A stretch of DNA of 50,394 nt. Source: an uncultured Planctomycetaceae bacterium. Its GTDB lineage: Bacteria > Planctomycetota > Planctomycetia > Gemmatales > Gemmataceae. The translations under genes and the position numbers were made by a program. This document shows positions 25,250-34,221 of the stretch, one piece after another (the stretch's first letter is position 1; each line of letters starts with the position of its first letter). Under the pieces are notes generated by a model. It saw only the letters and a list, made by a program, of their open reading frames with translations, was not told where the DNA came from and ran no database searches. The stretch covers positions 1 through 50,394 of the forward strand of contig CALARU010000198.1 in assembly GCA_937888715.1 (NCBI GenBank), in the 5' to 3' direction.

Positions 25250-26458
25250 ATGGCTAAGAAAAAAGTGGGTCTGTGGTTGATAGGTGCATGTGGCGGCGTT
25301 GGAACAACTGCAGCGCTGGGTCTTGCTGCCATTCGCAACAAGCTTTCTGACACCACATCGCTGGTGACCGAGTTACCTCTATTTGAAACTTTGAAGCTGG
25401 ATGCTTTAGATTCGTTTGTGGTGGGTGGCCATGAAATCCGCAAAGGTTCTTTTGTAGAGACAGCCAAGGAATTACATCTGAAGGCGAAAATATTTGATGC
25501 AGCAATGCTCGCAGGTTCAGAGAAGGATCTTGCAGAATGGAGCAAGAATATTAAGCCAGGCTCTGCGGTTGAATCGGGATCAACTATAGCCAAGATGGCT
25601 GATTTAGAAAAAGCAAATGTTAAAGAAACTCCCCGTCAAACCATCGAACGCATTCAATCCGATCTTAAAAACTTTCAAAAAGCTAATGATCTAGAGCATG
25701 TGGTTGTGATGAGCGTGGCTTCTACCGAACCACCTTTTCAAACCGGTGTTCAGCATGAAACTCTTAAAGCTATGAATGCTGCTTTAGATGCGGGCGAAAA
25801 TGTTCTCCCTACCAGTTCGATGTATGCTTGGGCCGCAGTTGATCTGGGAATGCCCTTTGTTAATTTCACCCCATCGCTGGGCGCTTCATTCCCTGCCATT
25901 CAGGAACTCGCAAAAATCAAGGGTGCGCCTCTTGCAGGGCAGGATGGCAAGACAGGCGAAACGCTGATGAAATCTGTGCTCGCGCCAATGTTTGCACTGC
26001 GCAACTGGAAGATTCTTAGCTGGGTTGGTCATAATATCTTTGGCAATCGCGATGGCATTGTCCTCGATGATCCCGCCAACAAGGCTTCCAAAATCAAAAC
26101 CAAGGACCAAGTAATTTCCTCGATCGTTGGATATAAGCCACAGACCTTGGTCACCATCGAATATATTCCTTCGATGGATGATTGGAAAACTGCTTGGAAT
26201 CATATTCATTATCAAGGGTTTCTTGGTACTCCGATGATTCTTCAATTCATTTGGCAGGGATGCGATTCTGTTTTGGCTGCACCTTTGGTGATTGATCTTG
26301 CAAGGTTTGCACTGTTCGCAAAACGCAGGGGTGAATCGGGTATCATGCGTCATCTTTCTTGCTTCTTCAAGGGGCCGATGGGCGAAACCAATCACGATTT
26401 CTTCCAGCAATTTGAAATGCTCCGCGACTATGTCGAAGAAACCGGAGAAAAATCATGA
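25250..26458 (+). CDS. Inositol-3-phosphate synthase
   Basis: The ATG at 25250 has GGAG 9 nt upstream; the longer frame from 25217 lacks support. The 402-aa protein starts with a Rossmann NAD motif (L-I-G-A-C-G-G-V-G-T-T-A-A-L) and contains S-V-A-S-T-E-P-P, N-F-T-P-S-L-G-A-S and D-G-K-T-G-E-T-L-M-K, the last being the signature of the catalytic lysine loop. It isomerises glucose-6-phosphate to inositol-3-phosphate. The downstream isomerase-like gene overlaps it by 4 nt, so the pair may supply a sugar-phosphate for a lipid or a secondary metabolite. Confidence 0.9.
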   Translation: MAKKKVGLWLIGACGGVGTTAALGLAAIRNKLSDTTSLVTELPLFETLKLDALDSFVVGGHEIRKGSFVETAKELHLKAKIFDAAMLAGSEKDLAEWSKNIKPGSAVESGSTIAKMADLEKANVKETPRQTIERIQSDLKNFQKANDLEHVVVMSVASTEPPFQTGVQHETLKAMNAALDAGENVLPTSSMYAWAAVDLGMPFVNFTPSLGASFPAIQELAKIKGAPLAGQDGKTGETLMKSVLAPMFALRNWKILSWVGHNIFGNRDGIVLDDPANKASKIKTKDQVISSIVGYKPQTLVTIEYIPSMDDWKTAWNHIHYQGFLGTPMILQFIWQGCDSVLAAPLVIDLARFALFAKRRGESGIMRHLSCFFKGPMGETNHDFFQQFEMLRDYVEETGEKS

Positions 26459-27294
26459 AGCTAGCTTTTAGTAGTAATGCCTATTTGCGATTCTCCTTTA
26501 ACGATGCTGCTAAAAAGATTGGCAAGCTTGGTTATCAGGGAATCGAAATCATGGCGGATGTGCCTCATGCCTGGCCTGCCTTCATGCTGGAAGAACAAAA
26601 GCAGGGCATTCGCGATTCTCTTAAATCCAACAACCTTGCGATTTCCAACATCAATTCCTTCATGATGCATGCAGTCAATGATTCTAGACAGCGTTATTGG
26701 TATCCTTCTTGGATTGAACCGGATAAGCATTACCGCCAGATTCGTATCGATCACACCATGCGTTGTTTAACGATGGCAAAAGAATTGGGCGCACCATGCA
26801 TCACAACCGAGCCTGGTGGTCCAGTTGAAGCTGGGGCCTCTTGGAATGCAGGGCTGAAGTTGTTTGTCGAAATGCTAAAGCCAGTGATCGAACATGCTGA
26901 AAAAGAAGGTGTTTTGTTGCTTATCGAACCTGAACCCGGTTTGTTGATCGAAACTGCAGATCAGTTTTTAGAATTCATGGGGCACATTAAGTCGCCTATG
27001 GTGGGATGCAACTTTGATATAGGCCATTCGTACTGTGTGGGTGATGACCCTGCCAGCACTATTCCAAAGCTTGCAAAGTACATCAAGCACTATCATCTTG
27101 AAGATATTGCAAATACTCGCGTGCATCATCACCTTATTCCGGGCGATGGAGCGATTGATTTTAAAGCAGCAATCGAGGCAATCAAGGCAACGGGTTATAA
27201 AGAATGGGTGACCATTGAGCTTTATCCCTATGTTGAAGATCCGGATCAGGCAGCTAAACTTGCCCGTGAGCGAATTGCGCCACTGCTTGCTTGA
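26455..27294 (+). CDS. Sugar phosphate isomerase/epimerase-like TIM-barrel protein
   Basis: This 279-aa protein has the xylose-isomerase-like AP endonuclease 2 fold: metal ligands are suggested by E-P-E-P, N-F-D-I-G-H, H-Y-H-L-E-D and the late E-L-Y-P. It overlaps the inositol-3-phosphate synthase gene by ATGA and is almost certainly co-translated, so its substrate is likely an inositol or related sugar phosphate. In some bacteria similar genes occur together with inositol-phosphate synthase in small clusters; the rest of such a cluster is not seen here. Confidence 0.87.
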   Translation: MKLAFSSNAYLRFSFNDAAKKIGKLGYQGIEIMADVPHAWPAFMLEEQKQGIRDSLKSNNLAISNINSFMMHAVNDSRQRYWYPSWIEPDKHYRQIRIDHTMRCLTMAKELGAPCITTEPGGPVEAGASWNAGLKLFVEMLKPVIEHAEKEGVLLLIEPEPGLLIETADQFLEFMGHIKSPMVGCNFDIGHSYCVGDDPASTIPKLAKYIKHYHLEDIANTRVHHHLIPGDGAIDFKAAIEAIKATGYKEWVTIELYPYVEDPDQAAKLARERIAPLLA

Positions 27295-27300
27295 TATTGA

Positions 27301-28014
27301 TTAGCCTCGCACTCGCAGGTTGATCATTTCCACGGTAAACGAGAAACCCATTGCAAAGTAAATATAAGCTTTGTCGATGTGTTGCCCCATGCCTTCCGCC
27401 ATCAATACCACCCCGATAAGAATTAGGAAACTAAGTGCAAGCACTTTCAGGGTGGGATGTTTTTCAACGAAGTTGCTAACCGGCCCCGCAAAAACCATCA
27501 TCACCAAGACGGTAATAACCATCGCGGTGATAATGATGTTTATTTCCTGCACCATCCCTACTGCGGTGATCACAGAGTCGAGTGAAAAAACAATGTCAAG
27601 CACAGCTATTTGTAGCAGCACCATCGCAAAATTACTCTTGGTGTTGGGCGAATGGTCTGGATGCCCTTCGGGGTGACCTTCAAGCTTATGGTGGATTTCG
27701 AATGTACTCTTTGCGATAAGGAACAATCCTCCCGCGAGGAGGATGAGATCTTTCCAAGAAATCTCTCTAGCTTCCTCTGTTTTTGCGGCCCAATCGGGAA
27801 GGGTTAAAACAATTTGATGCAGGCTTAAAATCCAAGATATGCTGAATAGCAGTAGAAGGCGGGTTCCCAATGCAAGAACAAGGCCTATTTGCCTAGCGTA
27901 GTCCCGTTGTTCCTTGGGAAGTCTACCTGCAAGAATTGCAAGAAAGATAATATTGTCGATTCCTAAAACAATTTCCATGCCGGTCAATGTGACCAGTGGG
28001 ACAATCCATTCCAT
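27301..28014 (-). CDS. TerC-family integral membrane protein
   Basis: This 237-aa protein has about seven membrane helices and the TerC signatures T-G-M-E-I-V-L-G-I-D-N-I-I-F-L near its start and A-V-L-D-I-V-F-S-L-D-S-V in the middle; the paired acidic G-I-D-N and F-S-L-D motifs likely bind metal in the membrane. TerC proteins are linked to tellurium resistance and to manganese export. The ATG is preceded by AGGAAG. It is convergent with the isomerase gene (6-nt gap). Confidence 0.92.
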   Translation of the reverse strand: MEWIVPLVTLTGMEIVLGIDNIIFLAILAGRLPKEQRDYARQIGLVLALGTRLLLLFSISWILSLHQIVLTLPDWAAKTEEAREISWKDLILLAGGLFLIAKSTFEIHHKLEGHPEGHPDHSPNTKSNFAMVLLQIAVLDIVFSLDSVITAVGMVQEINIIITAMVITVLVMMVFAGPVSNFVEKHPTLKVLALSFLILIGVVLMAEGMGQHIDKAYIYFAMGFSFTVEMINLRVRG

Positions 28015-28148
28015 TGCTTCCTGCCTCGATTAAATAACTTTCCTTGGATACAAACGACTTAGAAGGCATTATCATAACAAAAATAGTTTTAATGCCAGTA
28101 CTAAGTTGTAAAATTCGTTTCTATGCTGGGCAATTGGAAGAACTGAGA

Positions 28149-28853
28149 ATGTACATGGATTACTATGATTTTATCGTGAATGTTTATTCTGCGCTTGGTC
28201 TCGGGTTGATCATTGGGCTTGAAAGGGAATTCAGGCAACATCCTGCAGGGCTTCGTACAAATGCTTTGGTTTGTGTTGGTTCTGCCTTATTTATGTCGCT
28301 TACTTTTTTGCTGCACGATGTTGGCAGCCCCACCAGAATTGCATCTTACATTATTAGTGGGATTGGGTTTCTTGGTGGCGGAGTGATTCTTAAGCAAGGT
28401 GTAAATATTCGCGGGATGAATACTGCTGCAACTCTTTGGTGTAGTGCAGCCGTTGGTGCATTGTGCGGCGCAGGGCATTGGGGTTTTGCTATGACTGGGG
28501 CTTTTACGGTTTTGCTGGTTCACTTGATTTTCAGGCCGGTATCGTATTGGGTGTTGCGCCTTGAAAGATTTTCTGAAGAAGAATTAAATTTTAAAATCAA
28601 TGTGGCGACCACTTTTGGAAATGACACAGCCATTAGAGAGCTGTTTGTAAAGTTTTTGGAATTAAATCCTGCACTCTCGTTGAAGTCTCTTGCAACATCA
28701 AAGCAAGAGGCCTTAAAGGAAACCGAAATTACAGCCCAGATGGTTTCGCCTGTGAATCAGCAAAAAGCCATTCTGAATCTGGTTAATATTCTGAATGAAG
28801 AGCCTGGAGTCCGGGTGGTGAGTTGGGATAAAGAACCGAGAATTAATGATTAA
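28149..28853 (+). CDS. MgtC/SapB-family membrane protein
   Basis: I start at ATG 28149 (234 aa), with GGAAG 8 nt upstream; the longer frame from 28044 adds 35 residues that do not fit. The protein has four to five membrane segments with G-L-I-I-G-L-E-R-E, L-R-T-N-A-L-V-C-V-G-S-A and G-I-G-F-L-G-G-G-V-I-L, the conserved core of the family, and a cytosolic C-terminal domain. Some members modulate magnesium homeostasis or ATP synthase. The M3 peptidase gene follows 15 nt later. Confidence 0.92.
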   Translation: MYMDYYDFIVNVYSALGLGLIIGLEREFRQHPAGLRTNALVCVGSALFMSLTFLLHDVGSPTRIASYIISGIGFLGGGVILKQGVNIRGMNTAATLWCSAAVGALCGAGHWGFAMTGAFTVLLVHLIFRPVSYWVLRLERFSEEELNFKINVATTFGNDTAIRELFVKFLELNPALSLKSLATSKQEALKETEITAQMVSPVNQQKAILNLVNILNEEPGVRVVSWDKEPRIND

Positions 28854-28868
28854 TAAAGGATTATGCAA

Positions 28869-30683
28869 ATGAGTCTTGAAAATAATGGTGGTGCCAACGG
28901 TGTTGCTTGGGATCTTAAGGATTTGTATTCCAGCCTTGGTGATCCGAAATTGGACCAAGATATTGCAGAAGCCCAGAGACTGGCGCAGGAATTTGAAACG
29001 CAGTATCGAGGAAAGATCAGCAACCTTAAGCTTTTGGATGCGGCCTTTCTTTTACAAGCCATCCAGAAAATTGAATCCTTGTATGAAATCATGGATAGGC
29101 CTGCGATTTATGCATCTTTGGTGCATGCTGCCAAGACAGACGACGCTACGCATGGGGCATTGGTTGCGAAGACTCGTGAAACCCGGACTAAAATTAATCA
29201 GCATCTTTTGTTCTTCGATCTAGAGCTGATTAAAATTCCTGATGATGTTGCAACTGGGCTCGCAAAAACTCCGCAACTTTTGAAGTATGCCCATTTTTTA
29301 GAGCAAAAGCGTGCGTGGAAGGCTCATTACCTTTCTGAACCTGAAGAAAAAGTTGTGGATGTTAAAACCCTTACGGGCAGGTCTGCATTCGTTAGGCTCT
29401 TTGATGAAACTGTTGCTTCGATGACTTATCCCTTCACCCAAGATGGTGCGGAGCAAAAGCTTTCGTTTCAACAAATAAATGCCAAGCTTTATGATGCAGA
29501 CCGAAGCATTCGAAAAGCAGGCGCAGAGGGAATTACCAAAGGGCTGAAAGAGCAAAACAAATTGCTTTCGTATCTCTTTAACACCTTAGTGCTCGATCAT
29601 CAAAATGATTGTGAAGTTAGGAAGTTTCCCACGCCCATGGCTTCAAGGCATCTTGCAAACGAAACTTCTGCTGAAATGGTTCAGGCCCTTATGGATTCGG
29701 TTGAGAAGCATGGGGCAACGGTGCATCGCTATTACAAATTGAAAAAGCGGTTGCTTGGCTTACCTTCGCTTGAGGATTACGACCGCTACGCTCCGATACA
29801 AGGTGATATGCCTTTGGTTTCGTGGCAGGATGCTTCGAAGCTGGTGCGTGAGAGTTATCATGCACTTTCGCCCGAGGCGGGCAGTATTATAGATCAATTT
29901 TTTGATGCGAATTGGATTGATGCGGAACTAAGGCAGGGCAAGCGAGGCGGAGCTTTTTCTTCCAGTGCAATACCTTCCGTTCATCCGTATATTCTCATGA
30001 GTTATACGGGAAAAATGCGTGATGTTTCCACACTTGCCCATGAGTTGGGCCATGGGTTGCATCAATATCTTTCTCGAAAAAATGGCTATCTCCAGTGTGA
30101 TACCCCTCTCACCACTGCTGAAACTGCAAGTGTCTTTGGGGAAATGCTTGTCTTTAAAAAACTACTCGAAAAGTATCAAGAACCCAAAGTCAGGTTGGCT
30201 CTACTGTGTGGCAAAATTGAAGATAGTTTCGCTACGGTTTTTAGGCAGGTTGTTCTCACCCGGTTCGAGCAGAAAATGCACAAGGCACGAAAAGAAGAAG
30301 GCGAGCTTTCTTCGGAAAGATTTAACACCCTTTGGACGGAAGCCAATCAGCCTATGTTTGGCGACTCGGTTAATCTTTCGGAAAACTATGGCTATTGGTG
30401 GTCTTATATTGGTCATTTTATTCATGTGCCGTTTTATTGTTATGCTTATTCTTTTGGTGAGTTGCTGGTTCTCGCATTGGTCCAAAAGTACGAGCAGGAG
30501 AAAGAATCGTTTGTGCCCAAGTACATGGATTTATTGTCCCGCGGGGGTTCCGAGTCCCCTGTAGATTTGCTTGCCAGAATGAACATCGATTTGAACGATC
30601 CTGGGTTCTGGGGGTTGGGGTTGAAGTTGTTGGATCGCATGGTGACCGAGGTGGAAGAGTTGGCAACGCAATTGGGAAAATAG
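28869..30683 (+). CDS. M3-family oligoendopeptidase
   Basis: This 604-aa metallopeptidase carries H391-E-L-G-H395 with the third zinc ligand expected in T-A-E-T-A-S-V-F-G-E about 25 residues later. It resembles PepF oligoendopeptidases that trim short peptides in the cytoplasm. AAAGGA at 28855-28860 is 8 nt from ATG 28869, better than ATG 28863 which is 2 nt away. The NUDIX gene begins 4 nt after its stop, suggesting co-transcription. Confidence 0.92.
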   Translation: MSLENNGGANGVAWDLKDLYSSLGDPKLDQDIAEAQRLAQEFETQYRGKISNLKLLDAAFLLQAIQKIESLYEIMDRPAIYASLVHAAKTDDATHGALVAKTRETRTKINQHLLFFDLELIKIPDDVATGLAKTPQLLKYAHFLEQKRAWKAHYLSEPEEKVVDVKTLTGRSAFVRLFDETVASMTYPFTQDGAEQKLSFQQINAKLYDADRSIRKAGAEGITKGLKEQNKLLSYLFNTLVLDHQNDCEVRKFPTPMASRHLANETSAEMVQALMDSVEKHGATVHRYYKLKKRLLGLPSLEDYDRYAPIQGDMPLVSWQDASKLVRESYHALSPEAGSIIDQFFDANWIDAELRQGKRGGAFSSSAIPSVHPYILMSYTGKMRDVSTLAHELGHGLHQYLSRKNGYLQCDTPLTTAETASVFGEMLVFKKLLEKYQEPKVRLALLCGKIEDSFATVFRQVVLTRFEQKMHKARKEEGELSSERFNTLWTEANQPMFGDSVNLSENYGYWWSYIGHFIHVPFYCYAYSFGELLVLALVQKYEQEKESFVPKYMDLLSRGGSESPVDLLARMNIDLNDPGFWGLGLKLLDRMVTEVEELATQLGK

Positions 30684-30687
30684 GGAT

Positions 30688-31185
30688 ATGAATCAGGAAA
30701 TGGTGGATGTGTTGAACCTTGAAGGTGAAGTGGTGGGGATTGCGACCAGGCAGGAGATGCGCATGGGTCGGTTGCCTCATCGCTGTGTTTACATTCTTGT
30801 GTTCAATAAAAGTGGGGAAATTTTTATTCATTTAAGAACTGCGACCAAAGATGTTTTTCCCTCGTATTGGGATGTTTGTGCGGGCGGGGTGGTTGCTGCG
30901 GGAGAAGATTTTGAAACAGGGGCCAAGAGGGAGGGGTTTGAAGAATTAGGCATTTTGACTGCGCCACATTTCTTGTTCCCATTTCGCTATGAAGATGAGC
31001 AAACCACGGTTTTTGCAAGGGTTTATCGATGCATTGATGATGGCCCTTTTGTTTTGCAGAAAGAAGAAGTGGTGCGGGGTGAATTCGTAAGTTTGGCGGA
31101 GTTGGGGGAACGAATAGCCATTGAAAAGTTTTGCCCTGATGGTTTGAAGGTGTTGCAAGAAGCGAAAAACTTTAGGCTTATCTGA
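30688..31185 (+). CDS. NUDIX hydrolase
   Basis: This 165-aa protein has the Nudix box G-G-V-V-A-A-G-E-D-F-E-T-G-A-K-R-E-G-F-E-E (about residues 68-88), with the R-E-x-x-E-E-x-G core intact except that the usual hydrophobic residue after R-E is Gly. L-P-H-R-C-V-Y near residue 30 recalls the isopentenyl-diphosphate isomerase-like subgroup. Nudix enzymes cleave nucleoside-diphosphate-linked compounds; the substrate is not evident. Confidence 0.9.
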   Translation: MNQEMVDVLNLEGEVVGIATRQEMRMGRLPHRCVYILVFNKSGEIFIHLRTATKDVFPSYWDVCAGGVVAAGEDFETGAKREGFEELGILTAPHFLFPFRYEDEQTTVFARVYRCIDDGPFVLQKEEVVRGEFVSLAELGERIAIEKFCPDGLKVLQEAKNFRLI

Positions 31186-31304
31186 CTCAATCTACCTTGG
31201 ATCTTAATAAATAGTATTGAATGCCCTTGCTAGATTCCGCTACTTTTAGATAATTACTTGTATTAAGAAATTTTGTTTATCGCTCTGACAGGAAGTTGCA
31301 AAAC

Positions 31305-31724
31305 ATGGCATCTGATAGAACCGACCTTTCCAACAAAGATTTTTCGATGCAGGATCTTTCTAATACTAGTCTTGTTGGGGCGTTGCTGGTCAACACTAAT
31401 TTTCAGCAGGCGGTTTTGTTTGAGACTAATTTCTCCAAGGCTGATTTGACTGGAAGCAACTTTGTTGATGCCAACCTTTTTGGCACCAAGATGATGCAGA
31501 CGATTTTGGTTAACTCCAAAATGAAAGGTGCCAACCTTGTGGGTGCCAACCTTTCTAATGCCAATATGAGCGGTGCAGATCTTTCGAACGCGGATCTTAC
31601 CCGGGCCAACTTTTATAAAGCCAACCTTGCTGGCGCTAATCTCTCCGGGGTTAAGTTAGCCCAGGCAGACTTCTCTGAATGCAACTTGACCGGTGCGATT
31701 CTCCCTCCCAATTTTAAGTCTTGA
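31305..31724 (+). CDS. Pentapeptide-repeat protein
   Basis: I start at ATG 31305 (139 aa), preceded by AGGAAG with a 9-nt gap. From residue about 15 to 130 the sequence is a run of A-(D/N)-L-x-x units (A-N-L-V-G, A-N-L-S-N, A-D-L-S-N, A-D-L-T-R, A-N-L-A-G), which fold as a right-handed quadrilateral beta-helix. There is no signal peptide or membrane segment. Some proteins of this shape mimic DNA and protect gyrase, but no role can be fixed here. Confidence 0.93.
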   Translation: MASDRTDLSNKDFSMQDLSNTSLVGALLVNTNFQQAVLFETNFSKADLTGSNFVDANLFGTKMMQTILVNSKMKGANLVGANLSNANMSGADLSNADLTRANFYKANLAGANLSGVKLAQADFSECNLTGAILPPNFKS

Positions 31725-31754
31725 GTTTGTTCGTTCACTTAAGATTGAATGGGC

Positions 31755-32918
31755 TTATCTGAATTCCCATAGGTGTATATATCCCGCCATATCTGCTACT
31801 GCTATGCGGGTTCCATCAGGTGAAAACGATAAGGCGTGAAACCAGTCTTTAAATTGTCCACCCCTTGGCTTGCCTAGTTCTTTTATCATTTTACCATCTT
31901 CAATATTCCAAATACGCACAACCGTATCTCTGCCCGTGGATGCGAGATGCTTTCCATCCGGATGAAAGCACAGATCAGTAACACCATACTGGTGGATGGG
32001 TGATAGTTCGCGGATTTTTTTGCCTGTCGATGGGTCTATTAAGAATATCTTGCCCTCACCTTCGCCCCCTCTTCCCAGTGCCAATATTTTGCCATCTCTT
32101 GAGTAGGCAGCAGATGCGATTTGCATGTCTTTGAATTCTTTGCTTAAGTCATGTTGAACCGTTGAGGTTGCAACATCCCAGAGTTTTACTGCGGTGTGCC
32201 TGCCTGAATCAAACACTAGGGGATACCTTTCAGACACCAAAGACTGTTTTAAATCCGGGGAGATCGCAACAGCGAAAGCCCAGCCTTTCACCTGCCAGCG
32301 CTTTTTTTCAGCCCCCGTTTTTCGATCATACACCACCACTTGCCCCGCATCATCTCCAGTTATCAGCGTGGTTTCATCTTGGCTTAAGGATGCGCCGATT
32401 ATCCATTCTTTGCCTTGGATTATTTTTAAGGCATCCTGGGTTTGAACTTCTGCTTCTAATGGCGTTGGGGGTTTTCTACCAGAATTCTTGTTGCGATTTA
32501 TATCTTCGATAGTGCGTGCGTTTAATACATGCTTTGCCATGCCCGATGGTTTTGCTTCGATATCCCAATACTTTACCGTGTGATCATTACTTGCGCTAAT
32601 AAGCCAGCGGTTCTCTGCGCATAACAAGCGATTGATGATGTTGGAATGCCCAACCATTTGTCTGACTGGCTTGGGAGAGAGATAAAGCGGCCTTTCTGAT
32701 TTATCAGCGGGTTTGCTTTTTTCGGAGGGAGATTCGCCCAGCGGTTCGGGCTTTTCGGGAAGCTCCCAGATAAGGATTTCACCAAGGTTGTTGCCTGCAG
32801 CGAAATGTTTCTCGCCTATGAAACTTACTGCGGAAACCCAATCTGCATCCCAAGTGAAAGACCAAAGCAGCATAGCTTTCTCGAAGTTGACGCTTTTATT
32901 TGCTGCTGTGTTTTTCAT
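31755..32918 (-). CDS. WD40-repeat protein
   Basis: This 387-aa protein holds six or seven WD40-like blades (for example G-E-I-L-I-W-E-L, H-T-V-K-Y-W-D-I, T-A-V-K-L-W-D-V, T-V-V-R-I-W-N-I and G-Y-I-H-L-W-E-F), each with the G-H/S-x-D pattern before the W-D pair. It would form a beta-propeller used for protein binding. No signal peptide is obvious. Its start overlaps the DUF1501 stop by 4 nt, so the two are co-translated in the unit DUF1549 - DUF1501 - WD40, an arrangement common in planctomycetes. Confidence 0.92.
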   Translation of the reverse strand: MKNTAANKSVNFEKAMLLWSFTWDADWVSAVSFIGEKHFAAGNNLGEILIWELPEKPEPLGESPSEKSKPADKSERPLYLSPKPVRQMVGHSNIINRLLCAENRWLISASNDHTVKYWDIEAKPSGMAKHVLNARTIEDINRNKNSGRKPPTPLEAEVQTQDALKIIQGKEWIIGASLSQDETTLITGDDAGQVVVYDRKTGAEKKRWQVKGWAFAVAISPDLKQSLVSERYPLVFDSGRHTAVKLWDVATSTVQHDLSKEFKDMQIASAAYSRDGKILALGRGGEGEGKIFLIDPSTGKKIRELSPIHQYGVTDLCFHPDGKHLASTGRDTVVRIWNIEDGKMIKELGKPRGGQFKDWFHALSFSPDGTRIAVADMAGYIHLWEFR

Positions 32919-34201
32919 AGCAGAAGGTCCTTAATAGGTTTGGATCCTTCGGGCGTGGCCCAAATCGGTCTAGTCCCCACAAAATGTTTTGTGCGGGGGT
33001 TAACTCCCAGTGCGGTATATATAGTTGCGAATAAATCGCCTTCGCTTACGGGGTTTGTTGCAACATCACGGCCATCGGCATCGGTTGATCCGTAGACAAC
33101 TCCGCCTTTGATTCCCCCTCCTGCAAGTACGATGGTCCAGCCTCGGATGAAATGGTCGCGACCTGCGCGGTTGTTGATTTGTGGCGTGCGACCTACCTCG
33201 CCCATCCATACGACCAATGTGTTTTGCAATTGCCCTGTGCGTTCTAAATCGATCAGCAGCCCCGACCATGCGGGATCGAGTATTTGCATGTTGGCCTTAT
33301 GGCAGACAAAATTATCGGCATGGCTATCGTAGTTATCTTGTCCGATTTCGACGAAGGGCACCCCGGCCTCGGTTAATTTGCGAGCGAGAAAGCATCCCCT
33401 GCCAAAATTACTTGCACCATATAACTCCTGATGCTTTGGCCATTCCTTAGTGGTATCAAACAACGATTTTGCTTTTAGCAATCGCCAGGCTCTTTCTTTG
33501 GCAACACGATGGCTTTCGTAAGCATCAGCATTGTTTTCTTTTTTGTGTTCGGCTTCCATGAAGCGGAGTAAATCATTGCGTCTGGATTCGTTCGCTGCGG
33601 GTAGATACGGGCTGGTGAAGTAGGGCATGTTGCCATTCCGTTCGATTCCGAAGGGTTCGTAACGGGGGCCAAGGTAGCCTGAACCAGCGTTCCCTGTAGG
33701 GCCCATGCGGACGAAGCTGGGAAGGTCTGCATCAGTTTGGCCAAGGTATTTTGCGATCATCGCTCCCAGTTCTGGATGTGGCATGCGTTCGGATTGTTTG
33801 TAACAGGTGTGCATGTGGTAGATGCCATCGGGGTGATCTGGGGAAGTGGTGCGCATGCTGCGAATGATGCCTAATTTTTCTACTTGTTGAGCAATCTTGG
33901 GAAGGTATTCGCAAACTTTGTAGCCAGGCAGTTTAGTTTGGATTTCACGGAAAGGGCCAGCAGTGGCTTTGCCCGGTTTCATATCAAAAGTATCAATCTG
34001 GCTGGCTCCGCCGTTCATCCAAAGAAGGATACAACGTTTGCCTAGTTTTTGTGCCATCGAGGCGATGCTTTGGGAATGAAAAAGTCCGCCCCAGTTAGGG
34101 ATGGTGGCGCCCGCACCTGTTGCAAGAGAACCTTTGAGCAAGGCTCTGCGCGAGAAATGCTCGCTCTTTTTGCATTCACCAGATATCGATTGATTGTTCA
34201 T
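32915..34201 (-). CDS. DUF1501 protein, TAT-exported
   Basis: I start at ATG 34201 (428 aa), since the longer frame (to 34393) overlaps the DUF1549 gene and has no signal. Near residue 17 is a twin-arginine signal (S-R-R-A-L-L-K-G-S), followed by a short hydrophobic stretch. The body reads C-I-L-L-W-M-N-G-G-A-S-Q-I-D-T-F-D, S-P-D-H-P-D-G and D-N-Y-D-S-H-A-D-N, as in the DUF1501 family, which has an alkaline-phosphatase/sulfatase-like fold of unknown activity. It starts 20 nt after the DUF1549 stop. Confidence 0.93.
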   Translation of the reverse strand: MNNQSISGECKKSEHFSRRALLKGSLATGAGATIPNWGGLFHSQSIASMAQKLGKRCILLWMNGGASQIDTFDMKPGKATAGPFREIQTKLPGYKVCEYLPKIAQQVEKLGIIRSMRTTSPDHPDGIYHMHTCYKQSERMPHPELGAMIAKYLGQTDADLPSFVRMGPTGNAGSGYLGPRYEPFGIERNGNMPYFTSPYLPAANESRRNDLLRFMEAEHKKENNADAYESHRVAKERAWRLLKAKSLFDTTKEWPKHQELYGASNFGRGCFLARKLTEAGVPFVEIGQDNYDSHADNFVCHKANMQILDPAWSGLLIDLERTGQLQNTLVVWMGEVGRTPQINNRAGRDHFIRGWTIVLAGGGIKGGVVYGSTDADGRDVATNPVSEGDLFATIYTALGVNPRTKHFVGTRPIWATPEGSKPIKDLLL

Positions 34202-34221
34202 TTTATTACCGTTTATATTGG

